64,000 bases of DNA. Origin: Sinorhizobium sp. RAC02. GTDB taxonomy: Bacteria > Pseudomonadota > Alphaproteobacteria > Rhizobiales > Rhizobiaceae. Below, in pieces: positions 9,277 to 17,758 of this stretch; the first letter of the stretch is position 1; each line of letters starts with the position of its first letter. The notes beneath the pieces were generated by a model. That model was not told the DNA's origin. It made no database searches and worked only from the letters and a program-made list of their open reading frames with translations. The position numbers were made by a program, and so were the translations under genes. The stretch covers positions 682,001 to 746,000 of the forward strand of contig NZ_CP016450.1 of assembly GCF_001713395.1 (NCBI RefSeq). Reading direction: 5' to 3'.

Positions 9277-11250
9277 ATGTCTCACGAAAATTCAGCAAAG
9301 GGTCGGACCCTTTCCGTCAGTTCCCGTCTCGCAACTCTCGGCGCTGCCGCCTTCCTCGGCTTCGGCACGATGCTCACGGCCGGCTGGCACGGCGGCGCCA
9401 CGATCCGCGGCGCCTCCGAGGCCGCCGTCGGCATCCAGACCAAGGTCAATGTCGTTCAGGCGATGCGGTTGGCGAATGTCGATCTCGTCCTGGTCGCGAT
9501 GGACAGCATCATCGACCGCGAGGAAAAGGCCATCCAGCCGGAGCGGCTGAAGATCATCGAAGGCTCCCTGAAGACGCTGAAGGAAGGCGCAGGCCCAGCC
9601 AAGGCGCTGGCCGTCGAACTTGGCAAGCCGACCATGCTCGATTCGTTCGAGGCGGATCTGCAGCAGGTCGAGAAGGCGATTTCCGTCGATCTCAAGAAGA
9701 TGATCGAGGATGGTGCGCCGTTCGAGGCCTTCGCAGCACTTGACGACGCCATCGACGGTGGCGGCGAACGTATGACGGCAACACTGGCAACGCTCGCCGG
9801 AGAAGGCTCCGGACTGCTCGAAGCGCGCGTCAACGATGCGCAGCTCGCGTCCGCACAGTCCCTGCAATACCAGATCGGTATCGGCCTTCTCGGCATGATC
9901 ATGCTGCTTGGCCTGATCGTCTATCATGGCAAGAAACTGCGCGATGGTATCTACGCGGTTCGCGATAGCATGAAGCGCATCCTTTCCGGCGACGTGAATA
10001 CGCCAGTCGCCGCGACTGAACGGGGCGACGAGATCGGCGAGATGGCCCGGTCCGCAGAAGCCTTCCGCGAAGCCGCCGTCGAAAAGCGCGCCCTGGAACA
10101 GGCGAACGAAGACAGCCGCACCCGCATCGAAACCGAACGGCATGGTCGCGAGACCGCGGCCCACGAGGACGAGCGGCAGGTGCGCGTGGCCGTCGAAGCG
10201 CTCGGTCGTGGCCTCAACCGTCTGTCCGAAGGCGACCTGACGGTCGCGCTGCTCGATCCGTTCCGCACCGACCTCGAACAACTGCGCATCGACTTCAACA
10301 ACACCGTCGAACGCCTGCGCAACGTCATGGCCGATGTGAAGGACAATACGGGTTCCATCCAGTCGAACAGCGGCCAGATGCGGGCGGCGGCAGACGATCT
10401 GGCAAAACGCACGGAGCAGCAGGCGGCCTCGCTCGAAGAGACCTCCGCCGCACTCGAAGAGATCATGACGACCGTGCGCACGGCGACCGCCCGCGCCGAA
10501 GAGGCCGGCCAGATGATCGATTCCACCAAGGCAAGTGCGGTGGAATCCGAACGCATCGTCAGCGACGCCATGTCGGCGATGGAGCGCATCGAAGGTGCCT
10601 CCAGCGAAATCGGCAAAATCATCAACGTCATCGATGAAATCGCCTTCCAGACCAACCTGCTTGCGCTCAATGCCGGTGTCGAAGCGGCACGGGCAGGGGA
10701 GGCCGGCAAGGGCTTTGCCGTCGTGGCCCAGGAGGTTCGCGAGCTTGCCCAGCGCGCCGCCGGCGCCGCCAAGGATATCAAGGGCCTCATCACCCGCTCT
10801 TCGGAAGAGGTGAAGACCGGCTCGCGCCTTGTGCAGGCGACCGGCCAGTCGCTCGGCCGCATCGGCGGCGATGTGGTGCGTATCCACGAGCACATGGCTT
10901 CCATCGTTACCGCTGCCCGCGAACAGGCGAGCGGCCTCCAGGAAATCAACGTCGCCGTCAACCAGATGGACCATGTCACGCAGCAGAATGCCGCGATGGT
11001 CGAGCAGTCGAATGCCGTAAGCCATACGCTGGCCCAGGACGCGGAAAACCTTACCCGTCTCGTCGGCCAGTTCCAGATCCACGAGGGCGTGCGCGCCTCC
11101 GTCGGTAGCCCGAGGGCGGCCTCCGCCGCCTCCCGTCCCGCCCCGTCTCCGGCAAGAAACCTTGTCTCCAAGGTTGCCGGGGCCTTCAAAAGCAATGCCG
11201 CGGTGAAGGGGAACTCCCTTACCGTCGCAGAAAACTGGGAAGAATTCTGA
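9277..11250 (+). CDS. Methyl-accepting chemotaxis protein with C-terminal pentapeptide
   Basis: 657-residue chemoreceptor of the inner membrane. It has a first membrane segment near 20-40, a periplasmic helical sensor with no PAS or Cache signature that I recognise, a second membrane segment near 205-225 (IGIGLLGMIMLLGLIVYHG), HAMP segments, and a long methyl-accepting domain. The signalling tip EIAFQTNLLALNAGVEAARA is near 453-472. The last residues are NWEEF, matching the xWxxF tether for CheR/CheB, carried on a Ser/Ala/Pro-rich linker. I start at the ATG at 9277; the open frame from 9076 has no similarity. A cheW gene follows after one base. Confidence 0.94.
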   Translation: MSHENSAKGRTLSVSSRLATLGAAAFLGFGTMLTAGWHGGATIRGASEAAVGIQTKVNVVQAMRLANVDLVLVAMDSIIDREEKAIQPERLKIIEGSLKTLKEGAGPAKALAVELGKPTMLDSFEADLQQVEKAISVDLKKMIEDGAPFEAFAALDDAIDGGGERMTATLATLAGEGSGLLEARVNDAQLASAQSLQYQIGIGLLGMIMLLGLIVYHGKKLRDGIYAVRDSMKRILSGDVNTPVAATERGDEIGEMARSAEAFREAAVEKRALEQANEDSRTRIETERHGRETAAHEDERQVRVAVEALGRGLNRLSEGDLTVALLDPFRTDLEQLRIDFNNTVERLRNVMADVKDNTGSIQSNSGQMRAAADDLAKRTEQQAASLEETSAALEEIMTTVRTATARAEEAGQMIDSTKASAVESERIVSDAMSAMERIEGASSEIGKIINVIDEIAFQTNLLALNAGVEAARAGEAGKGFAVVAQEVRELAQRAAGAAKDIKGLITRSSEEVKTGSRLVQATGQSLGRIGGDVVRIHEHMASIVTAAREQASGLQEINVAVNQMDHVTQQNAAMVEQSNAVSHTLAQDAENLTRLVGQFQIHEGVRASVGSPRAASAASRPAPSPARNLVSKVAGAFKSNAAVKGNSLTVAENWEEF

Positions 11251-11251
11251 C

Positions 11252-11716
11252 ATGTCCAACGCCATTAAGCAGTCCGGCGCCTATCTCGAAATCGTTTCCT
11301 TTCACCTCGCGGAGCAGGAATTCTGCATCGACATCATGGCCATCCGCGAAATCCGCGGCTGGGCGCCGGTGACGCCGATGCCGCATACGCCGCCCTACGT
11401 TCTCGGTCTCATCAACCTGCGCGGCGCGGTGATCCCGGTCATCGACATGGCCTGCCGCCTCGGCATGAAGATGACGGAGCCGTCCGAGCGCTCCGCCATC
11501 ATCGTCACGGACATTGCCGGCAAGCTGGTCGGTCTGCTGGTCGAGCAGGTTTCCGACATGATGACCATCAAGAGCGAGGCCCTGCAGCCGGCGCCGGAAA
11601 TCATTCCGGAAGCCCAGCGCGCCTTCTGCCGCGGCATCGTGGCGCTGGAAAAGTCGATGGTCTGCTTCCTCAACCTCGACACCGTCATCGCCGACGAACT
11701 CGCCCAGGCCGCCTAA
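11252..11716 (+). CDS. cheW: Chemotaxis coupling protein CheW
   Basis: 154-residue adaptor that links chemoreceptors to the CheA kinase. Conserved SH3-like features are seen: EIVSFHLAEQEFCIDIMAIREIRGW, VLGLINLRGAVIPVIDM (the receptor-contact region) and AIIVTDIAGKLVGLLVEQVSD. Its start lies one base after the upstream chemoreceptor stop, so it is co-transcribed with that receptor and probably serves it; no cheA, cheY, cheR or cheB gene is in the window. Confidence 0.95.
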   Translation: MSNAIKQSGAYLEIVSFHLAEQEFCIDIMAIREIRGWAPVTPMPHTPPYVLGLINLRGAVIPVIDMACRLGMKMTEPSERSAIIVTDIAGKLVGLLVEQVSDMMTIKSEALQPAPEIIPEAQRAFCRGIVALEKSMVCFLNLDTVIADELAQAA

Positions 11717-11745
11717 TTCGCGGGCAGGGACGGAATTCGGGTTTG

Positions 11746-11777
11746 AGCACCTGGCCGATTTTCGGCCGGGTGCTTTC
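11746..11777 (+). terminator. Probable intrinsic terminator after cheW
   Basis: AGCACCTGGCCG and CGGCCGGGTGCT form a strong hairpin (11746-11774) ending in a short TTT run, 30 bases after the cheW stop. Confidence 0.6.
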
Positions 11778-11918
11778 GGCTGTCTAAAGCTCTTTTTCAG
11801 GGCACTATCGTATATCAAGCATCTGCGGCGCGCGCCAACGTGCCATTTTATTCGGAACCAACCGAAGACGTTACCGTTTTACCCATGCTTCCCGTAAGAG
11901 AAACATTGGAGAAACGTT

Positions 11919-12281
11919 ATGAAGAAGACTGTTACTATCGCTCTTGCTTCGCTTCTTGCCGTGTCGCCGGTTGCGGGCATCGCCTATGCTCAGGACGCCA
12001 CAGCGCCCATGACCTCGGATGGTCTGGCGACCGGCGCAATTGCCGCCGCCGATGTGAGCATCGTCCAGATTTCCACCCTGGAGGATGACAAAACGGAGAC
12101 CGCCGAGGCCGAGCGCCTGAAGCTGAAGGCAAACGATCCTTCGCAGATGGAGAAGGTCCAGACTGAATTGCAGTCAGACCCGGCCCTGCTTGAGACGCTG
12201 GCATCCAAGGACGTCCAGCTTCAGAACGTCGTCGAAATCAAGACATCTGCAACGGGCGGCAAGATTGTCTACGTTAAGTAA
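11919..12281 (+). CDS. Small exported hypothetical protein
   Basis: 120 residues with a Sec signal peptide (KKTVTIALASLLAVSPVAGIA, cleavage after AYA or AQD near 24-26). The mature part is acidic and soluble and carries no Cys. It contains EAERLKLKANDPSQMEKVQ, which reads like part of a short helical domain, followed by two predicted beta strands (LQNVVEIKT, GKIVYVK). I do not recognise a function. It has its own SD (GGAGAA) and terminator, so it is a single-gene transcript. Confidence 0.75.
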   Translation: MKKTVTIALASLLAVSPVAGIAYAQDATAPMTSDGLATGAIAAADVSIVQISTLEDDKTETAEAERLKLKANDPSQMEKVQTELQSDPALLETLASKDVQLQNVVEIKTSATGGKIVYVK

Positions 12282-12302
12282 GCCGCCATTCACCGCAAAA
12301 AG

Positions 12303-12336
12303 ATGCCCCGGACCTTCAGGTGCCGGGGCATTTTTT
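12303..12336 (+). terminator. Intrinsic terminator
   Basis: ATGCCCCGG and CCGGGGCAT arms (12303-12331) around CCT/AGG pairs, followed by TTTTTT. It ends the small exported protein gene and may also serve the convergent creA-type gene, whose stop lies at 12335. Confidence 0.85.
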
Positions 12337-12838
12337 ATGGCTTGCCGTTGGTCCAGGTGACGGTTTCGCCGTAGAGCGGTACGGTGGAGATCGACATTTT
12401 TGCGGACCCCTCCGTCAATTCGCGCGAGTGGGCGAGATAGATCAGCGTGTCATTCTTCTTGTCGTAGACGCGCGTGACGATCAGCGACTTCCAGATCAGC
12501 GACAGGCCGGACTTGAAGACTTCCTCGCCTTCGCGGTCGAGTTCGATGTCGCCGATGGTGATCGGTCCGGTCTGCTGGCAGGAGATGGCATTGTTCGACG
12601 GATCCTCGAACCAGTTGCCCTTCTTCAGGCGATCGATGACGCTGCGGTCGAAATAGGTAACGTGGCAGGTGACGCCGGAGACCTCCGGATCGGTCACCGC
12701 GTCGATATAGATATCGTTGCCGATCCAGTCGACGCCGACCTTGCCAACGGTTTCGGCGGCGGCCGGCAGGGCGGCGAGCGCCAGAAGGCCGGCGGCGACG
12801 AGCGTGCGCAGGCGGAGAACGGATGGCTTGAGCGGCAT
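12335..12838 (-). CDS. creA: CreA family periplasmic protein
   Basis: 167 residues with a Sec signal peptide (LRLRTLVAAGLLALAALPAAAE). The mature part has the CreA family pattern: KVGVDWIGNDIYIDAVTDPEVSGVTCHVTYFDRSV, NAISCQQTGPI, DREGEEVF and LTRVYD-type core. The biochemical role of the family is not established. Start ATG at 12838 follows AAGGAG at good spacing; the longer open frame upstream belongs to the antisense of cutC. It lies downstream of cutC on the same strand (59 bp gap). Confidence 0.9.
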   Translation of the reverse strand: MPLKPSVLRLRTLVAAGLLALAALPAAAETVGKVGVDWIGNDIYIDAVTDPEVSGVTCHVTYFDRSVIDRLKKGNWFEDPSNNAISCQQTGPITIGDIELDREGEEVFKSGLSLIWKSLIVTRVYDKKNDTLIYLAHSRELTEGSAKMSISTVPLYGETVTWTNGKP

Positions 12839-12897
12839 GGCGGAACTCCTTGTTTCGCTTACACGTAAGGGACCGCCGGCAGCTTGCAAGACGTCCG

Positions 12898-13644
12898 TCA
12901 GGATTTTGCGGCGGTGATGGTTGCGCGCACGGCGTCCTTGTCGGTCAGGGTCAGTTCGTATTCCCGGTCCTTCTCGCTGCCGCCCATGCCGACATGCGGG
13001 TTGCGGAAGGCCATGCCGCTTGGAACGGTCGTAAGTGCCGCGAAGTGCATTTCGGTGAGGCCAGTCTCGTCGCGGACTGTCTGGATGTTGCCCGCATCGA
13101 GCGCGCCGCAGCCCATGATGACGATGCGGCCGTCGGCCTGTTCCACGGCTGCCTTCAGGATTGCGACGCCTTCGACAGCGGTGTCGCGCTGGCCGGAGGT
13201 GAGCACGCGGTCGATGCCGCAACGGATCAGCGCTTCCAGCGCCTCGCGGGCGTCCGCCGTCATGTCGAAGGCCCGGTGGCAGGTGACAGACATCGGCCCC
13301 GCGGCCTCGACCAGTGCTTTCGTGCGCAGCTCGTCGATCCTGCCATCCGGCGTCAGGCAGCCGATGACGACGCCCGAAACACCCTCGTCGCGCAGCGCCT
13401 TGATGTCCTCGACCATGGTTTCGAACTCGGTGTCCGAATAGAGGAAGTCGCCGCCGCGCGGGCGGATGATGACATGGACAGGGATCTTTGCCGCCTTTAC
13501 CGCGGCGCGGATGGTTGCGAGGCTCGGCGTCAGGCCGCCCTCCACGAGGCTCGCGCACAGTTCCACGCGGTCGGCACCCGCCTCCTGGGCGGCGAGGAAA
13601 CCGTCGATGCCTTCGACGCAGAGTTCGATGAGGGGCTTGGTCAT
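12898..13644 (-). CDS. cutC: CutC family TIM-barrel protein
   Basis: 248 residues of the CutC family, historically named for copper homeostasis although the direct role in copper is doubtful. Family signatures are ELCVEGIDGFLAAQEAGADRVELC, EGGLTPS, VHVIIRPRGGDFLYSD and VTCHRAFD. It closes a leftward amino-sugar operon (dipeptidase 20 bp upstream). This position, repeated in many bacteria near NagA-type genes, fits a part in sugar or cell-wall catabolism, but the reaction is unknown. Confidence 0.9.
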   Translation of the reverse strand: MTKPLIELCVEGIDGFLAAQEAGADRVELCASLVEGGLTPSLATIRAAVKAAKIPVHVIIRPRGGDFLYSDTEFETMVEDIKALRDEGVSGVVIGCLTPDGRIDELRTKALVEAAGPMSVTCHRAFDMTADAREALEALIRCGIDRVLTSGQRDTAVEGVAILKAAVEQADGRIVIMGCGALDAGNIQTVRDETGLTEMHFAALTTVPSGMAFRNPHVGMGGSEKDREYELTLTDKDAVRATITAAKS

Positions 13645-13663
13645 GGTCGCTTCCGCAGTTTGG

Positions 13664-14719
13664 TCAGGCTTCGCGCCAGACGGTTTTCAGGAGCCGCAGC
13701 CAGTTTTCGCGGCAGAGCTTTGCAAGATCCTCTTCGCCATAGCCGGCAGAACGCAGTGCTTCGACCAGCGCCTGGCTGCCGGCGGCATCACCGATGGCGG
13801 CAGGGATCGTTGCACCGTCGAAATCCGAGCCGAGCGCCACGCAATCGATGCCCATGCGTTCGACCATGTGGTCGACGTGGCGCACCATGTCGGACAGCGG
13901 CGTGTCGGCGTTTTCGAGCCCGTCCGCGCGCAGCATGGTGGTGGCGTAGTTGAGGCCGGCAATGCCCTTGCGCTCGCGGATCGCGTCGAGTTGGCGGTCG
14001 GTGAGGTTGCGCGAGATCGGCGTCAGGGCATGGACGTTGGAATGGGTGGCGACGAGCGGCTGGGTGCTGGTTTTTGCGACGTCCCAGAAGCCCTGCTCGG
14101 TGATGTGGGCAAGGTCGATCATGATGCCGAGGCGATCACAGGCCTTGACCAGTTCGACGCCGGCATCGGTGAGGCCGGGGCCGGTGTCGGGCGAGGAGGG
14201 ATAGGCAAAGGGCACGCCGTGGCCGAAGCGATTGTGGCGGCTCCAGACCGGGCCGAGCGATCGCAGGCCGGCTGCGTAAAACGCCTCCAGCGTGGAAAGG
14301 TCTTCGGCAATCGGCTCGCAGCCTTCGATATGCAGCACGGCGGCGAAGCGGCCGGCCGCCATGGCGGAGCGGATGTCCGCAGTGGAGCGGCAGATGGCAA
14401 GTGCCCCGACGCGTTCCAGGCGAAAGGCGATGGCGGCCATTTCGATGGCGGTGTTGAGGGCTGCGGGCTGTTCCAGCGGGCCGACCATGGGGATATTGTA
14501 ATGGCCGTTCTCGTCAACCTCACGAGCGGGGTAGTCCTCGTTCGGCGGGATGAACATGGCGCAGAAACCACCGGCGAGGCCACCTTTTTTGGCGCGCGGG
14601 GCGTCGATATGGCCCTTGTCGGTGCCGTCCACGAATTCGGCGACCGGATCGGCGCCCTTTCGCGCGTTTTCCAACAGGCGCAGGAGAACGTCGTTGTGGC
14701 CGTCGAAGATCAATTGCAT
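13664..14719 (-). CDS. Membrane dipeptidase family (M19) zinc dipeptidase
   Basis: 351-residue binuclear zinc dipeptidase of the renal dipeptidase family, cytoplasmic here since no signal peptide is present. Visible metal-site elements are DGHND at 6-10, the bridging Glu in VLHIEG, HSN in VATHSNVHAL, and SRHNRFGHG near the substrate pocket; GSDFDG is near the C terminus. Being between nagA and cutC, it may cleave D-amino-acid-containing dipeptides freed from peptidoglycan. That substrate is my inference. Confidence 0.88.
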   Translation of the reverse strand: MQLIFDGHNDVLLRLLENARKGADPVAEFVDGTDKGHIDAPRAKKGGLAGGFCAMFIPPNEDYPAREVDENGHYNIPMVGPLEQPAALNTAIEMAAIAFRLERVGALAICRSTADIRSAMAAGRFAAVLHIEGCEPIAEDLSTLEAFYAAGLRSLGPVWSRHNRFGHGVPFAYPSSPDTGPGLTDAGVELVKACDRLGIMIDLAHITEQGFWDVAKTSTQPLVATHSNVHALTPISRNLTDRQLDAIRERKGIAGLNYATTMLRADGLENADTPLSDMVRHVDHMVERMGIDCVALGSDFDGATIPAAIGDAAGSQALVEALRSAGYGEEDLAKLCRENWLRLLKTVWREA

Positions 14720-14790
14720 GTGTCGCTCCTATCCTTGCCCGGCCGGTAGAGCCGATTCCGCCGCGGCCTGCAAGGACCGTGGCGTCCTCG

Positions 14791-15951
14791 TCAGGCGGCG
14801 AAGACCGGCGTGCCGCCGATCCAGGTGGAGAGGACGTTGACGTCGTCGTCGATGACGGCGAAGTCGGCATCGTGGCCGTGGGTCAGGCGCCCCTTGCGGC
14901 CCGTCATGCCGATCGCTTCGGCCGGGTAGAGCGACGCCATGCGCAGCGCTTCTTCCAGGTCGAGACCGACATGATCGCGCATGTAGCGGATGCAGGAGGC
15001 CATATCGATATCGGCGCCGGCGAGCGTGCCATCGGCGAGCGTCAGGCGGCCGCCCTCGCGGAAAATCTCGCGGCCGTTGAGGAAGAAGCTCGTCATGTCC
15101 GTTCCGATGGTCGACATGGCATCGGTGACGAGGAAGATGCGGCCGGGGCCACGCTTGGCCCGTAGGGCTGCGGCAATAGAGGCCGGGTGGACATGGAAAC
15201 CGTCGGCGATGAGGCCGGCATTGAGATGGCCGAGATCGAGTGCCGCGCCGACCATGCCGGGCTCCCGGTGGCCGAGCGGGCTCATGGCATTGAACAAGTG
15301 GGTCATCATGCGCGCGCCTGCCTCGACTGCGGCGGCCGCGATGTCATAGCCGCAATCGGAATGGCCGAGGCTGACGGTGACGCCTGCCGCATGGAGCGCT
15401 GCGATCTGCGTGTTGGTGGCGTTTTCCGGCGCGAGCGTCATCAGCAGGGCGTCGAGGCCCTTGCGGGCGTCGATGGTGCGGGAGAGGTCGGCGTCCTCCA
15501 TCGGGCGGATGAGCGCCGGGTCGTGTGCGCCCTTGCGCGCGACGGAGAGATGCGGGCCTTCGAGGTGGAGGCCGAGAAAACCCGGAACCGCCGCCTTTTG
15601 TGCGGCGAGGCCGGCGGTGATGGTTTGCGTCGTCACAGCACGGTTGTCGGTGATCAGCGTCGGCAGCAGCCCGGTCGTGCCGAAGCGGGCGTGGGCCGCG
15701 CAGATGGTGCGGATGCCTTCGAGGTCGGGCTGCTCGTTGAGCAGCACGCCGCCACCGCCATTGACCTGCAAATCGACGAAGCCGGGGACCAGCGACAGGC
15801 CGTCCATCGGCACGGCCCGGGCATCGGCCGGTGCGCCACGGCGCGGTACGATGGCGGCGACCTTGCCGTCATCGATCAGCAGCGCGCTGTTCTCGTGCCA
15901 GAGATCGCCGTCGAAAATGCGGGCGCCGGTAATGGCGGTGAGCGCTGTCAT
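14791..15951 (-). CDS. nagA: N-acetylglucosamine-6-phosphate deacetylase NagA
   Basis: Removes the acetyl group from GlcNAc-6-phosphate to give GlcN-6-phosphate. 386 residues, amidohydrolase fold, with family motifs in order: PGFVDLQVNGGGG, LHLEGPHLS (metal Glu), SLGHS (metal His), THLFNAMSPLGHREPG (metal His and substrate loop), LVTDAMS (catalytic Asp) and the C-terminal IGMTGRKGRL. The start codon overlaps the stop of the SIS-domain gene upstream (ATGA), so the deacetylation and deamination steps are translated together. Confidence 0.97.
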   Translation of the reverse strand: MTALTAITGARIFDGDLWHENSALLIDDGKVAAIVPRRGAPADARAVPMDGLSLVPGFVDLQVNGGGGVLLNEQPDLEGIRTICAAHARFGTTGLLPTLITDNRAVTTQTITAGLAAQKAAVPGFLGLHLEGPHLSVARKGAHDPALIRPMEDADLSRTIDARKGLDALLMTLAPENATNTQIAALHAAGVTVSLGHSDCGYDIAAAAVEAGARMMTHLFNAMSPLGHREPGMVGAALDLGHLNAGLIADGFHVHPASIAAALRAKRGPGRIFLVTDAMSTIGTDMTSFFLNGREIFREGGRLTLADGTLAGADIDMASCIRYMRDHVGLDLEEALRMASLYPAEAIGMTGRKGRLTHGHDADFAVIDDDVNVLSTWIGGTPVFAA

Positions 15952-16970
15952 CGGGTTTCCGTCACTTTCTTGAGGTTGACCGGCTTGTCGGGGTCGAGGC
16001 CCTTGCCGCGCGACCAGGCTTCGACGAAGCCGTAGAAGGGCACGATGAGGGCGAGCGCATCGGTGATCGGATGGCCGGTGGCGACGAAGGGCAGTTTTCG
16101 CGCGCTTTTCGCGCCGGCGCCGGTGACGCAGGCATAGGCGCCGCGCTCGGCCAGGCTATCTGCCATGCCGGTGACGGAAGCTTCCGCAGCATCCCGGGCG
16201 GCAAGCGCTATAACCGGGAAGGATGGGCCGACGAGGGCGACCGGGCCGTGCAGCACTTCCGCCGAGGAATAGGCCTCGGCATGCATGCCGGAGGTTTCCT
16301 TGAACTTCAGCGCGGCTTCGCTGGCGATGGCAAGGCCGGGGCCGCGGCCGAGCACGTAAAGCGACTGGGCGTCCTTGAGATCGCCGGCAAGCTCGGACCA
16401 GTCGAGGGCGACGGCCTTGGCGAACTGTTCCGGCAGGTTTTTCACCGCGCGGTCGAGCGCGTCGTCGCCCGTCCATTCTGCCAGCACGGCGAGGCCGGCG
16501 ACGATGGAGTTCACGTAGGATTTTGTTGCGGCGACGCTGAGTTCGGGACCGGCGGACAGGTCGAGCGAATGCGAGCAGGCCTCCGAAAGTGGCGAGGGCA
16601 AGGTGTTGGTGAGCGCAATCGAGACCGCGCCGCCCTTCGTCGCACCGTCCGCCATGGCAACGATATCAGGGCTTTTTCCCGACTGGGAGATGGCGATGGC
16701 AGCGCCGCCGCCGAGCTTTAGTTTGGCGCCGTAGATCGAGGCGAGCGACGGGCCGAGCGAGGCGACCGGCCGGCCGGCGGTCAGTTCGATGGCGTATTTC
16801 AGGAAGAGTGCGGCATGATCCGAGGAGCCGCGCGCGACCGTGACGAAGAATTGCGGATCCCGTTCGCGCAGCGCCTTGCCGGCGGCCGCAATGGCGCTTG
16901 CCGAGCCGCTCAGCAGCCGGGCAGCCGCTTCGGGGATCTCTTTGATTTCTTTGCGCATGTTGGTCTGCAT
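15948..16970 (-). CDS. Double-SIS-domain sugar-phosphate deaminase (NagB-II type)
   Basis: 340 residues equal to the isomerase half of GlmS without the glutaminase domain. Two SIS domains are seen, with ARGSSDHAA near residue 47 and SQSGKSPDIV near 95, then RGPGLAIASEAALKFKETSGMHAEAYSSAEVLHGP in the second. In this setting the usual job is GlcN-6-phosphate deamination to fructose-6-phosphate, the NagB-II solution. It follows the GntR gene and overlaps nagA. I start it at the ATG at 16970 (MQTNMRKEI); the longer frame upstream overlaps the GntR gene. Confidence 0.9.
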   Translation of the reverse strand: MQTNMRKEIKEIPEAAARLLSGSASAIAAAGKALRERDPQFFVTVARGSSDHAALFLKYAIELTAGRPVASLGPSLASIYGAKLKLGGGAAIAISQSGKSPDIVAMADGATKGGAVSIALTNTLPSPLSEACSHSLDLSAGPELSVAATKSYVNSIVAGLAVLAEWTGDDALDRAVKNLPEQFAKAVALDWSELAGDLKDAQSLYVLGRGPGLAIASEAALKFKETSGMHAEAYSSAEVLHGPVALVGPSFPVIALAARDAAEASVTGMADSLAERGAYACVTGAGAKSARKLPFVATGHPITDALALIVPFYGFVEAWSRGKGLDPDKPVNLKKVTETR

Positions 16971-16993
16971 GGAAGTCCCTTTGCGGTTGGCGC

Positions 16994-17758
16994 TCACGTC
17001 TCGGAGAGCGTGAGTTCGGCGACGAAATCGTAGGCGTCGCCGCGATAGATGGAGCGGGTGAATTCCACCACCCGGCCGGTACGGAGATAGGATACCCGCT
17101 CGATGGAGAGCCCGGCGGAGCCGGCGGGAACGCCGAGCATGGCGGCGTCCGGATCCTTCATGTTGTAGGCGGAGATGCGCTGCACGGCGCGCACCGGCCG
17201 GCAGCCATGTTTTTCCAGCGCCGCATAGAGCGATCCCTGCACCTGCATCGGATCCGGCAGGAACTCGGAGGAAATGCAGGCGCGCTCGATGGCGAGCGGC
17301 ATGTCGTCGGCAACGCGCAGGCGGCCGAGCCGGGCGACGAGCCCATCCGGCGGCAGGCCGAGCATCATCATCTCGTCCGGCGAGGGGTGGAACAGGCCGC
17401 GGTCGAGCCATTCGGCGCGGGTGGTGAGCCCGCGCCGCGCCATGTCCTCGGTAAACGAGGTGAGGCGCGAGAGCGATTGCTGCACCTTGGAGACAGGCTT
17501 TGCGACGAAGGTCCCGGAGCCATGGCGGCGCACCAGCAGGCCGTCCTTGACAAGATCATCAACCGCCTTGCGCACGGTGACGCGGCTGACATGGGCGTGG
17601 TCGGCGAGATCGCGCTCGGCCGGCAGGGCATCGCCGTAATTGAGCTTGCCGGAGGTGATCGCTTCTTCCAGCGTCTGGCGCAATTTGACGTAAAGCGGGC
17701 CGGGCACGCCGGATTGCAGGCTTTCGGGCGAAAGGATCGTGGTGAGCGGCGTGGTCAT
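16994..17758 (-). CDS. GntR/HutC family regulator of the amino-sugar locus (NagQ/NagR-like)
   Basis: 254 residues: N-terminal winged helix (PLYVKLRQTLEEAITSGKL ... LPAERDLADHAHVSRVTVRKAVDDLVKDGLLVRRHGSGTFV) and a C-terminal UTRA ligand domain (from about 95), the fold that senses phosphosugars such as GlcNAc-6-P. It sits inside the operon it should control, between the kinase and the SIS-domain genes; its start overlaps the stop of the kinase gene. The TGGTAT-N5-TGGYAT repeats in the divergent control region (18663-18679, 18797-18813) are its likely sites. Confidence 0.92.
   Translation of the reverse strand: MTTPLTTILSPESLQSGVPGPLYVKLRQTLEEAITSGKLNYGDALPAERDLADHAHVSRVTVRKAVDDLVKDGLLVRRHGSGTFVAKPVSKVQQSLSRLTSFTEDMARRGLTTRAEWLDRGLFHPSPDEMMMLGLPPDGLVARLGRLRVADDMPLAIERACISSEFLPDPMQVQGSLYAALEKHGCRPVRAVQRISAYNMKDPDAAMLGVPAGSAGLSIERVSYLRTGRVVEFTRSIYRGDAYDFVAELTLSET

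Noticed and set aside
9292-11265. 657-codon frame antisense to the chemoreceptor
   Set aside because: High-GC third-position shadow; Gly/Arg/His-rich and no domain pattern.
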